A DNA stretch of 14,240 nucleotides, taken from JAADDV01 sp964582875. GTDB lineage: Bacteria > Aquificota > Aquificia > Aquificales > Hydrogenothermaceae. This document shows positions 1-6,925 of the stretch, one piece after another. The translations under genes were made by a program, and so were the position numbers. The notes beneath the pieces were generated by a model that saw only the letters and a program-made list of their open reading frames with translations, made no database searches and was not told the origin of the DNA. The stretch covers positions 1 through 14,240 of the forward strand of contig CAZOTZ010000044.1 of the NCBI GenBank assembly GCA_964582875.1. Direction: 5' to 3'. The stretch's first letter is position 1. Every line of letters starts with the position of its first letter.

Positions 1-45
1 CTTTTCTTTTTTTATTAGTATCGGTATCGTTTCAAGGGACTTTTA

Positions 46-69
46 ATTATACTGTAAAAATTGTTTACA
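46..69 (-). promoter_or_regulatory. Possible leftward promoter with operator-like palindrome
   Basis: Read on the minus strand, positions 51-46 spell a perfect TATAAT. Directly upstream, 53-69 is an inverted repeat: TGTAAA, five bases, then TTTACA. No good -35 lies at the normal spacing (T-rich there), so an activator or a weak -35 would be needed. The position just past the terminator of the flagellar operon fits the control region of a leftward gene beyond the window edge. The palindrome resembles a site for a dimeric helix-turn-helix regulator, but I cannot assign a family. This is an inference from short AT-rich matches, which also arise by chance. Confidence 0.3.
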
Positions 70-96
70 AAAAAAACCCTTCCTATAAGGAAGGGT
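68..96 (-). terminator. Intrinsic terminator after flgE
   Basis: Positions 77-84 (CCCTTCCT) pair perfectly with 88-95 (AGGAAGGG) around a 3-base loop, or as 7 bp around a 5-base loop. On the minus strand the hairpin is followed by a run of eight T residues (complement of 69-76). It begins about 30 bases past the flgE stop codon, as expected for the end of the flagellar operon. There is no T run on the plus-strand side, so it should act only leftwards. Confidence 0.88.
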
Positions 97-127
97 AGGA
101 GAATGGGCCATGAGACAAACCTAAAAT

Positions 128-1732
128 TTACCTTTTAATATTCATTGTTTCCTGTAGTACCTGGTCAGAAGTTGTTATTGTTCTTGCGTTTGCCTGATAA
201 GCTCTCTGGGCTGTAATAAGGTTAATAAACTCCCTTGAAATATCAACGTTTGATAACTCTAAGAAACCACTTCTTATTTTTGATATAACTCCACCGGGAA
301 CAATGATAGGTGTAAATGTCTGTTGATTTGGAAGGTAGAGGTTTGTTCCTTTTCTAACAAGGATTTCTTTATCTTTGAATGTTGCTATCGCTATCTGTGC
401 CCAGTCTCTAACCTGTCCGTTTGAATAAACACCTCTAACTATACCGTCTTCACTAACTGCAACAGATAAAAGGTCTCCTTTTGCATAACCATTCTGTTCT
501 GCATAGAAGATAAAATCTGAGTCAAGCTGTTTTATCTGGGATATATCAAGGGTTATCTGAAGTGGGTTAGCTCCTGTGTTTAAAGTCTGGGAGTCTTGAT
601 TGTTCATAGGGATAGCGTTTGCAACTATTTTTGTGTAATCTCCACCAAACACACTTTTTGTGTCATCGTAGGTTCTGTAATCAACAGTAAGGTTTGTTCC
701 TGAGTTTCCATCTCCTGCTGCTATATTAACAAGTATTTTTCCATCATCATAACTTATAGAACCAACTATTTTATTATTATCATCAAGGTCTATAATATTG
801 CCGTGTCCATCATCAATCCATCTAACACTATTTGTTCCAAACTGGGAAATTTTTATACTTCCTGGGAGTATTGGCTGGGTAAGTGATGGGTTTGTAAATT
901 CACCAAGGTCAGCGTTTTCTCCCCATGTTCCTGTTTGAACATCTGAATCTTCTCCAACAAACTTTATGCTTGTTACATCTCCGTTACTGTTGAAGGAAAT
1001 CTCAAACGAATCGTATGTTTTTCCATCTGAACCTGTATACTGGATAGGTTCGTCATCTAATAAGCCAAAAACTCTCCATTTGTTTGTGCCTGTATGTATA
1101 AAGAAGTACTCAAGGTTATGGGCTGTTCCTATAGAGTCATAAACCTGTATGTTGTTTATATAGCTGAATGTCTGCGAATCTCCTGCGTCAAACTTGTCTG
1201 TTATAAATGGGGAAGAAACATCAAGGTTTGTTGGTTCTTTAAATGCAACTTTTGACGTTACGTGGGGGTTGATTGCATTTTTTATCGTGATTTTCCCAAT
1301 AGGTCCTGAGATATTTCCGTTTTCATCTAACATCCATCCCTGGAGTTTCATACCATTTAGATTGATAAGGTCTCCATTAGCATCAAGCCTGAACTGTCCA
1401 GCCCTTGTGTAGTACCTCATTCCTGTATTGTCTTCAACCATAAAGAAACCTTCACCGTCAAGGGCAAGGTCTGTTGGAGAGTTTGTGTTCATAAATGAGC
1501 CCTGGGAAAAATCTTTAGTAGTACTTCCTAAAAATGCACCTCCTCCTATCTCATAGTTTTTAGGAGAGCCATTTGCGTAAGTGAACATACTCCTTGCTAT
1601 AAGGTCTTCAAAATTTGCCCTTTCAGCCTTAAATCCTATTGTGTTAACGTTTGCTATGTTGTCTGAGATAATGGATAACCATTCTTTATTAGCATCTAGT
1701 CCTGCGTTTCCTGTGTAGAATGATTGAATCAT
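128..1732 (-). CDS. flgE: Flagellar hook protein FlgE
   Basis: This is the structural subunit of the flagellar hook, the curved joint between rod and filament, exported by the flagellar type III system. The 534-residue protein has the rod/hook N-terminal segment at about residues 5-45 (NAGLDANKE, then SDNIANVNTIGFK), a middle section with DGEGFFMVED near residue 90, and the family C-terminal helix at about 505-534 (ITAQRAYQANARTI, then DQVLQETMNIKR). These ends form the D0/D1 coiled-coil core. The variable centre, about residues 150-440, is larger than in enterobacterial FlgE (about 400 residues) and should form extra surface domains. The ATG is preceded by a strong AGGAGG-type ribosome site lying in the last codons of flgD, whose stop is 2 bases upstream. 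It is the last gene of the operon, closed by the hairpin at 68-96. FlgG/FlgF are alternatives by fold, but length and the flgD neighbour favour FlgE. Confidence 0.93.
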   Translation of the reverse strand: MIQSFYTGNAGLDANKEWLSIISDNIANVNTIGFKAERANFEDLIARSMFTYANGSPKNYEIGGGAFLGSTTKDFSQGSFMNTNSPTDLALDGEGFFMVEDNTGMRYYTRAGQFRLDANGDLINLNGMKLQGWMLDENGNISGPIGKITIKNAINPHVTSKVAFKEPTNLDVSSPFITDKFDAGDSQTFSYINNIQVYDSIGTAHNLEYFFIHTGTNKWRVFGLLDDEPIQYTGSDGKTYDSFEISFNSNGDVTSIKFVGEDSDVQTGTWGENADLGEFTNPSLTQPILPGSIKISQFGTNSVRWIDDGHGNIIDLDDNNKIVGSISYDDGKILVNIAAGDGNSGTNLTVDYRTYDDTKSVFGGDYTKIVANAIPMNNQDSQTLNTGANPLQITLDISQIKQLDSDFIFYAEQNGYAKGDLLSVAVSEDGIVRGVYSNGQVRDWAQIAIATFKDKEILVRKGTNLYLPNQQTFTPIIVPGGVISKIRSGFLELSNVDISREFINLITAQRAYQANARTITTSDQVLQETMNIKR

Positions 1733-1734
1733 CT

Positions 1735-2382
1735 TTATCCTCCTATTTGAACAATTGAGTCTATATCAACTTTTTTATTTCCAAATAAAGCTTTTATTTT
1801 TCCATCTTCACGGAGAATACCTTCCACAAGAGCCTGTGAATAAACTGTTGATTTGACTTTTTCTCCATCTTTCTGGGCTTCTATGTAGACTGTGTAGTAT
1901 CCGTCTGGAAGGTTTTCATTTTCTATTTTAAATGTTAACTCTTTGTTTCCTTTAACATTTTCAAATGTTTTTGAATCAACAGGTTTTCCTGATGAATCTA
2001 AAACGGTGATTTTTACTATATCTGCGTCATCGTCGAGTTTAAATCTTACTGTTGATTTTCCATTCTGGACGTAAGTGGAGTTTCCTTCATAGGAAATTTT
2101 TTTCCCTATAAGACTTGAACCGTAGAGAAGGGCGTTTGATTCGTTTGCTGATTTCAGCATATCAACAGTTTTCTGGAAGTTATTTAAAACTTCCATTTCC
2201 CTGAGTTTTACTGAGTTGTTGATAAACTCTGATATGTCTTTTGCTTCTAAAGGGTCCTGCCACTGGAGGTCTGCAAGGAGGACTTTCAGGAAGTCCTCGT
2301 TTGACATTTTTGAGTTATCGTAGTTTTTATCTACTACTTTTGGTTTTTTTAGAAGTTCATTGTTTATTCCACTTAATTCCAT
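1735..2382 (-). CDS. flgD: Flagellar hook cap / hook assembly protein FlgD
   Basis: FlgD caps the growing hook and promotes polymerisation of FlgE; it is discarded when the hook is complete. The N-terminal signature is clear at about residues 26-70 (SNEDFLKVLLADLQ, then WQDPLEAKDISEFINN, then LREMEVLNNF). Residues 95-180 are beta-rich and match the FlgD Ig-like/tudor region (PDGYYTVYIEA near its end). I place the start at 2382 (MELSGINNEL, 215 residues) because a strong GGGGAGAGTG ribosome site lies just upstream. The frame also opens at an upstream start codon at 2403, which would add seven residues but lacks such a site. From 2382 the gene overlaps the end of fliI by 26 bases, implying coupled translation. 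It is directly followed by flgE, the protein it assembles. Confidence 0.92.
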   Translation of the reverse strand: MELSGINNELLKKPKVVDKNYDNSKMSNEDFLKVLLADLQWQDPLEAKDISEFINNSVKLREMEVLNNFQKTVDMLKSANESNALLYGSSLIGKKISYEGNSTYVQNGKSTVRFKLDDDADIVKITVLDSSGKPVDSKTFENVKGNKELTFKIENENLPDGYYTVYIEAQKDGEKVKSTVYSQALVEGILREDGKIKALFGNKKVDIDSIVQIGG

Positions 2383-3691
2383 ATTCACTCTCCCCTTTAA
2401 CAATAATTTCGTTTACAAGCTCTTCTAATTTTTTAAAGCTGTTTTCTAAGTTTTCTTTTTCATTCATATCTTGTTTTACAAACGCTTCAAGCTTTGGATA
2501 AACCTCTATTGCCAAATCAACCTTAGGATTACTTCCCTTTCTGTAGAGTCCTAAGTTTATCATATCTTCGGTTTCTCTGTAAGCACTTTCTATTTCGTAA
2601 AATATACTCTGGTATTTTAGTATTTCGTCCTTCACAAGCTGGGGCATTAACCTGCTTACACTTTTTAAAACATCTATTGCTGGAAAAATTCTTTTATTTG
2701 CAAGGTTCCTCGATAGAACTATATGACCATCAAGAAACCCCATCGCTGCATCGGCTACAGGGTCCATTGATATATCATCGCCTTCAACAAGAACTGTATA
2801 TATACCTGTTATACTTCCCCTGTTTGAAAATGCTCCTGCCTGCTCTATAAACTTTGGAAGGAGGGCGAAAACCGAAGGAGTGTATCCTTTTGTTGTTGGT
2901 GGTTCTCCAACAGCGAGACCTATTTCCCTTTGGGCCATTGCAAGTCTTGTTAAAGAGTCCATAAGAAGGAGAACATCCTTTCCCTGGTTTGAAAAGTACC
3001 TCGCTATCGCTATTGTTGCGTAAGCTGCTCTTATTTTTGCAAGTGGTGTCTGGTCAGATGTAGCTGTAATAACAACTGATTTTTTTAAACCTTCCTCACC
3101 TAAGTTATCCTCTATAAACTCTCTAACTTCTCTTCCCCTTTCACCTATAAGGGCTATTACGTTTACATCTGCTGAAGTAAATCTTGATATCATTCCAAGG
3201 AGTGTACTTTTACCAACACCTGCTCCTGCAAATATTCCTATTCTCTGTCCTTTTCCTATTGTAAGGAGTGCATTAATACTCCTTATTCCAACATCAAGAG
3301 GCTCTGTTATTCTGTCCCTTAGAAGGGGATTTATAACGTCATTTTTCAGGTAGTAGGACTGGGTATACTCTATTTTTTCTTTGTTTAGTGGGTTTCCAAA
3401 TGGGTCTATAACAGTTCCAAGGAGTTCTTCACTTACTCCTATACTTACTGGTTCCTGTCTTGCTTCAACCCAACTACCAACAGAAACCCCCACTGTATCA
3501 TCAAAAGCCATAAGGAGTGTTTTACCATCTTTGAAACCTACTACCTCTGCTTCTAAACCGTTTTCAAGAAAACAGGAATCCCCTATAGAAACTTTTGGCA
3601 AGACAGCCTCTATAACAGGCCCTATAACACTTGTAACTTTTCCCTTTATCCTATACCTTGGAATGTTTTTTAATCTCTCTTTTAATTTCAT
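2357..3691 (-). CDS. fliI: Flagellum-specific export ATPase FliI
   Basis: FliI is the cytoplasmic hexameric ATPase of the flagellar type III export gate, related to F1-ATPase beta. The 444-residue protein has a beta-barrel start (YRIKGKVTSVIGP, residues 13-25), Walker A GAGVGKST at 156-163, the GERGREV loop at 183-189 with presumed catalytic Glu184, Walker B LLLMD at 241-245, and the FliI/SctN signature near 262-280 (GEPPTTKGYTPSVFALLPK). All motifs are intact and the length is normal. The ATG lies 41 bases inside the end of fliH. It has no good ribosome site at normal distance (a GGAG sits 19 bases upstream), so initiation probably depends on ribosomes terminating at fliH. An in-frame stop just upstream rules out a longer protein. 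flgD follows with a 26-base overlap; fliJ, often next to fliI, is absent. Confidence 0.96.
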   Translation of the reverse strand: MKLKERLKNIPRYRIKGKVTSVIGPVIEAVLPKVSIGDSCFLENGLEAEVVGFKDGKTLLMAFDDTVGVSVGSWVEARQEPVSIGVSEELLGTVIDPFGNPLNKEKIEYTQSYYLKNDVINPLLRDRITEPLDVGIRSINALLTIGKGQRIGIFAGAGVGKSTLLGMISRFTSADVNVIALIGERGREVREFIEDNLGEEGLKKSVVITATSDQTPLAKIRAAYATIAIARYFSNQGKDVLLLMDSLTRLAMAQREIGLAVGEPPTTKGYTPSVFALLPKFIEQAGAFSNRGSITGIYTVLVEGDDISMDPVADAAMGFLDGHIVLSRNLANKRIFPAIDVLKSVSRLMPQLVKDEILKYQSIFYEIESAYRETEDMINLGLYRKGSNPKVDLAIEVYPKLEAFVKQDMNEKENLENSFKKLEELVNEIIVKGESEYGIKWNKQ

Positions 3692-4355
3692 CTTTAAGTA
3701 TTTTTATTTTCTCCTTAAAGTTTGTTTCAAGCTGAATGTTATCAAACTCAACAATAAAATTTCCTTCAGGGATATTTTCATCTATTTCTAAGGAAATTCC
3801 TTCAACTTCCAAATCTTTTAGCATTTCTTCCATTGATGCAGGTATAACAATCTTTACTGTTGATGAGTTTTTTAACTGGTTTACTATTTTTCTTATCTCC
3901 TTTGATATAAACTCAAGGTTATCAGGTTTTATATACATATAGTAAAGTATTTCTTCTAACGCAGAAAGTATAAGCTCATCTATGTAGTTTACCCTTTTTT
4001 CATACTCTTCTTTTATCTGGATTAATAGATTTTCTATTTTTTTATTAACCTTGCTGAACTCTTCTAACAGTCTGTTTCTTTCTTCTTCAACAGCTTTTTT
4101 TATTTCACTTTCTAAGAGACCCTCAAACTCCTGCTTTTTTTCCTCAATTCCTTTTTTGTAGCCTTCTTCAAATGCTTTTTTTACTTCTTTTTCAATCTCC
4201 TCTTTATACTGTTTTTTTATCTTTTCTATTTCCTGTCTGTAAAATTCTTCTACCTCTTCAAGGGAAGGCTTCACTTCTTCCTGTTTTTTTCCCTCTGTTA
4301 TTTCTCCTTTTTCTTTCTTTAAAAAGCTAAAGTCATTAATGTCCAGAGAAGGCAT
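3651..4355 (-). CDS. fliH: Flagellar export ATPase regulator FliH
   Basis: FliH dimers bind FliI, restrain its ATPase and bring it to the export gate; the fold resembles the F/V-ATPase peripheral stalk. The 234 residues show a long charged coiled coil at about 32-125 (Glu/Lys heptads, with EEGYKKG at 63-69 in the region where FliH proteins carry glycine-containing repeats) and a compact C-terminal domain at about 125-225 (TVKIVIPASM at 166-175; GNFIVEFDNIQLETNF at 198-213). Sequence identity in this family is low, so the call rests on this architecture plus position between fliF and fliI. The ATG overlaps the fliF stop (TAATG), and GAGG lies about eight bases upstream. V-type ATPase subunit E would look similar, but the setting excludes it. 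Confidence 0.85.
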   Translation of the reverse strand: MPSLDINDFSFLKKEKGEITEGKKQEEVKPSLEEVEEFYRQEIEKIKKQYKEEIEKEVKKAFEEGYKKGIEEKKQEFEGLLESEIKKAVEEERNRLLEEFSKVNKKIENLLIQIKEEYEKRVNYIDELILSALEEILYYMYIKPDNLEFISKEIRKIVNQLKNSSTVKIVIPASMEEMLKDLEVEGISLEIDENIPEGNFIVEFDNIQLETNFKEKIKILKDEIKREIKKHSKV

Positions 4356-6099
4356 TATTTTTCCTCTTTAAGCCATTTGCTTAGTAGCTTAGCTATAAGC
4401 TCTGGGCTCTCTTCAGAAACTTCAAGGATTTTCTTGTAAACTGGCTCCCTTTCTATCCTGTATTCTTCTATCTCTTTTTCATGCATAGAATAAAGTCCTG
4501 CTACAGCTTCAGGGGATGCACCAGGTACAGCTCCAATATGCTCTGCCTCTTCCTCTTTTTTCTTTTTCTTGAGAAGGAATAAAACAGCTCCCAGTAAAAC
4601 CAGTATGAGAAAAATTATTCCTCCGATTAAAATGTAGTTTGTCTTAGCTCTTTCTCTGTAAGGATACAAGCCTTCTGCTGCAGCTTTGGAAAATGGAACA
4701 CTTACAACAGTTATTTTATCTCCTCTTTTTGGATTATATCCTACAACGCTTTCAACTAAGGCTTTGTNNNNNNNNNNNNNNNNNNNNNNNNNNNNNNNNN
4801 NNNNNNNNNNNNNNNNNNNNNNNNNNNNNNNNNNNNNNNNNNNNNNNNNNNNNNNNNNNNNNNNNNNATTTTATCTCCTCTTTTTGGATTATATCCTACA
4901 ACGCTTTCAACTAAGGCTTTGTATTTTTCTATTTCTTCTTTTGAGAGGGGAACAAACTTCTTGATTATTTTTCCATCTTTTGTTTTTTCTTCCACATATT
5001 TCCCATCTAAAAGAACTCCAACAGAAACCCTTTTTATCTGGAAGATTGGTTTTTCTGTGTCAACAAGGGTTTTTGTTACATCGTAATTTTTAGTGATATC
5101 TTTTTTGTTTCTCTGGGTTCTCTCTGATGTCTGTGTTCCCTGTATAACAGGAGGTACATTTGTTGCTGTCCCCGGTGCCCCTGATTGTGGAGTTTTTACC
5201 CCCTGTTCACTTTCCTGAATTTTTCTTTCACTTACAACAGCTGTTCTATCAGGGTCATAAATCTCTTCTTTCTGTCTGAACTTTCCTATTTCTATGTCTA
5301 CAGAAGCTTTGACTGCTACTTTATCTGGTCCTAAGGCTTTTGAAAGGATTGAGTATACATTTTTCTCTATCTGTCTCTCAAGTTTTTTCTTTACTTCTAT
5401 ACTTTTAGCAGAAAGTTCTTTTTCTTTTTCTTCTATAAGGTCAGATAACACTCTTCCTTTGTTATCAACTACAGTCACATTTTCAGGTTTTAGCCTTGGT
5501 ACTGCATGGGAAACAAGGAATATTATAGCTTTTACCTGCTCAGGTGTAAGGTCTCTACCTGGCCATAGCTTAACAACTACAGAAGCTTTAGGCTCATCAG
5601 TTTCCCTTACAAATATACTTTCTTTAGGAAGTGCTATGTTTACCCTGGCATCTTGAATAGCATCTATATCTCTTATTGTTCTTGCAAGCTCCCCTTCTAA
5701 TGCCCTGAGATAGTTAATATTTTCCTGAAACTGGGTTATCCCCATTTTAGGTTCTTCAAAAATCTCAAAACCAACTGTTTTACTTGAAGGCAGTCCTTTT
5801 GCTGCAAGCTTTAGACGGATTTCATAAACTTTATCTTTTGGGACAAGGATTATACTTCCGTTCCCTTCTACTTTATAAGGTATTTTTTCTTCCTGAAGAA
5901 CTGTTAGAATACTTCCTGCATCATCTGGGTTTAGATGGGTGTATAAAACAGCATAGTCTTCTTTAGTTATCTCTTTAACGGCAATAAATCCAAGTAAAGA
6001 AACAAGTAAAAGCCCTGATATAAAAAGAACTATATTTTTAGGTGTTATTAGCTCTTTTAATTTTTCTGGTAGTTTACTTTTTATATCTTCTATATTCAA
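4355..6099 (-). CDS. fliF: Flagellar MS-ring protein FliF (split only by an assembly gap)
   Basis: FliF builds the MS ring in the inner membrane, the base on which rod, switch and export gate assemble. As given, the frame breaks at the N run: an N-terminal piece to about 4868 and a C-terminal piece from 4669. Removing 4768-4922 (100 N plus one 55-bp repeat copy) joins them in one frame of 529 residues, a normal FliF length. The join reads GYNPKRGDK-ITVVSVPF, the expected FliF motif. Parts in order: TM1 about 22-43; ring-building motifs about 47-210 (including QENINYLRALEGELARTI at 125-142); third ring domain from about 228, interrupted by a Pro/Thr/Gln-rich periplasmic linker about 296-330; TM2 about 437-458; a Lys/Glu stretch; and a C-terminal FliG-binding tail (SPELIAKLLSKWLKEEK). 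The start is TTG with GGGAGAGTG five bases upstream. The stop overlaps the fliH start; fliG, usually next, is missing. Confidence 0.93.
4713..4767. repeat. 55-bp contig-end duplication, left copy
   Basis: These 55 bases are identical to 4868-4922 on the other side of the N run. They lie inside fliF and encode the KALVESVVGYNPKRGDK segment, which a real FliF contains once. It is best read as the same genomic sequence present at both contig ends. Confidence 0.95.
4768..4867. other. 100-N scaffold gap (artefact)
   Basis: Exactly 100 undetermined bases, a common default spacer. The flanks are exact 55-bp copies of each other, and the fliF frame is restored only if the gap and one copy are removed. 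The true gap is therefore almost certainly a 55-bp overlap of two contigs and not missing DNA. Length 55 matches a k-mer size widely used by de Bruijn graph assemblers. Confidence 0.93.
4868..4922. repeat. 55-bp contig-end duplication, right copy
   Basis: Identical to 4713-4767; see that entry. In fliF this copy is in frame with the N-terminal part of the gene, while the left copy is in frame with the C-terminal part. Confidence 0.95.
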
Positions 6100-6104
6100 T
6101 AATT

Positions 6105-6113
6105 CACTCTCCC
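6105..6113 (-). promoter_or_regulatory. Ribosome binding site of fliF (supports TTG start)
   Basis: On the minus strand this reads GGGAGAGTG, five bases before the TTG at 6099. The identical 9-mer precedes fliE (6409-6417) and flgD (2386-2394). It decides the unusual TTG start of fliF, since no ATG lies near the conserved N-terminus. Confidence 0.8.
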
Positions 6114-6119
6114 TTCAAA

Positions 6120-6404
6120 CTAAACTTGCATTCTCATTATTTCCTGATAAGATTCAAGGGCTTTGTTCCTTATTTCTGTTATTAATCTTAAAGATATATC
6201 AGATTTTGAAATCTGGTATAGAAGTTCTTGAATGTTATCAACTTCTCCTTTAGCTATTTTTTCTTCTGCTTTTTTGGCAGCTAAAAGGTCATTGTTAACG
6301 TCTTTAATAAAATCTGTGAGAATATCTCCAAAAGATGTTTCTTTTTTCCTTTCTATCTGCTGGCTTATTAAGTTTTCCATATTATCAACTCTGTTTATTT
6401 TCAT
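6120..6404 (-). CDS. fliE: Flagellar MS-ring/rod adaptor FliE
   Basis: FliE is a small exported protein that joins the MS ring to the proximal rod. The 94-residue protein ends in the characteristic helix of the family: FIKDVNNDLLAAKKAEEKIA, then GEVDNIQELLYQI, SLRLITEIRNKALESYQEIM and the typical RMQV end. The length is normal. The ATG at 6404 has AAAGGGAGAGTGGAAA just upstream, a strong ribosome site, which favours it over Met9. It lies 17 bases after flgC and 20 before fliF, the usual flgC-fliE-fliF order. Confidence 0.96.
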   Translation of the reverse strand: MKINRVDNMENLISQQIERKKETSFGDILTDFIKDVNNDLLAAKKAEEKIAKGEVDNIQELLYQISKSDISLRLITEIRNKALESYQEIMRMQV

Positions 6405-6421
6405 TTTCCACTCTCCCTTTA

Positions 6422-6832
6422 TTAAGCTTTAAGTAAATCTATTGTTTTTATTAACATATCTTTATGGGTATTAAAAGCTGTAAGGTTTGCTTCGTAGCTT
6501 CTTATTGCTGACATCATATCAACCATCTCTTTTACAGGGTCAACGTTTGGATAGTAAACATAACCGTTTTCATCAGCCTCTGGATTATCAGGTTCATATT
6601 TTGCCCTGAACGGGGAAGTATCCTGTATGATTTTTTTTACTTTTACTTTGTATACAGGAGTTTCACCTGCTTTGTCAAGAACTGTTTCAAATACAGGAAC
6701 TTTTCTTCTGTAAGGTTTTCCATCTCCTGCATCTGTTGAGTTAACGTTAGCAAGATTACTTGAAGCTATATCTATTCTTACCCTTTGGGCCTGCATTCCT
6801 GTTATGGAAACCTCAAGTCCTTTAAATATCAT
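6422..6832 (-). CDS. flgC: Flagellar proximal rod protein FlgC
   Basis: FlgC is a subunit of the flagellar proximal rod in the periplasm, exported without a cleaved signal. The 136-residue protein has the rod/hook N-terminal helix (MIFKGLEVSITGMQAQRVRI, then IASSNLANVNST at 22-33), a small central part starting with GKPYRRKVPVFE, a YPNVDPVKEMVDMMSAIRSYEA section and the C-terminal helix ending KTIDLLKA. Length and motifs match FlgC, not FlgB, which is absent. The ATG at 6832 is preceded by AAGGGG at about eight bases. It is the first gene of the leftward operon, divergent from the membrane protein gene at 6926. Confidence 0.95.
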   Translation of the reverse strand: MIFKGLEVSITGMQAQRVRIDIASSNLANVNSTDAGDGKPYRRKVPVFETVLDKAGETPVYKVKVKKIIQDTSPFRAKYEPDNPEADENGYVYYPNVDPVKEMVDMMSAIRSYEANLTAFNTHKDMLIKTIDLLKA

Positions 6833-6925
6833 ATCTATCCCCTTATCTGTTATTATTATTTCCTTTTCGTTAATAATAGGTTTAAAATTAAGTATACCAA
6901 AAGTGAAGAAATAGGGAATGATTAG
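6833..6925. promoter_or_regulatory. Divergent intergenic region between flgC and the DUF808 gene
   Basis: This 93-base AT-rich spacer must carry promoters for both directions. Leftward, TATACT (complement of 6891-6896) is a plausible -10 about 60 bases before flgC, with only a poor -35 (TTCCCT, complement of 6913-6918). Rightward, TAAAAT at 6883-6888 or TATACC at 6893-6898 are weak -10 candidates. An 8-bp inverted repeat, TATTATTA (6851-6858) and TAATAATA (6871-6878), spaced by 12, could be an operator or chance in AT-rich DNA. I see no sigma-54 (GG/GC) element for the flagellar genes. Confidence 0.4.

Noticed and set aside
1..127. CRISPR repeat or small RNA at the left edge
   Set aside because: The stretch has no second copy in the window and no array spacing. 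Apart from the terminator and the palindrome there is only AT-rich sequence.
1735..2403. Longer flgD starting at 2403
   Set aside because: The first seven codons lack a ribosome site and lie deeper in fliI, while Met8 has GGGGAGAGTG just upstream.
3381..3791. Plus-strand open frame of 136 codons opposite fliI and fliH
   Set aside because: Antisense to two certain genes, low-complexity composition, no ribosome site or family resemblance. The same applies to the other plus-strand frames opposite flgE, addA, addB and the exonuclease gene.
4355..4669. Separate small membrane protein gene (104 residues) after fliF
   Set aside because: It is the C-terminal part of FliF: frame and motif continuity are restored when the gap and one 55-bp copy are removed. 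Its apparent start codon is an internal TTG (Leu426).
4713..4922. Biological direct repeat or insertion site in fliF
   Set aside because: The exact 55-bp copies abutting both sides of a 100-N run fit a contig overlap, and no mobile-element sequence is present.
4686..4964. Plus-strand open frames running through the N run
   Set aside because: They exist only because undetermined bases hide stops, and they lie antisense to fliF.
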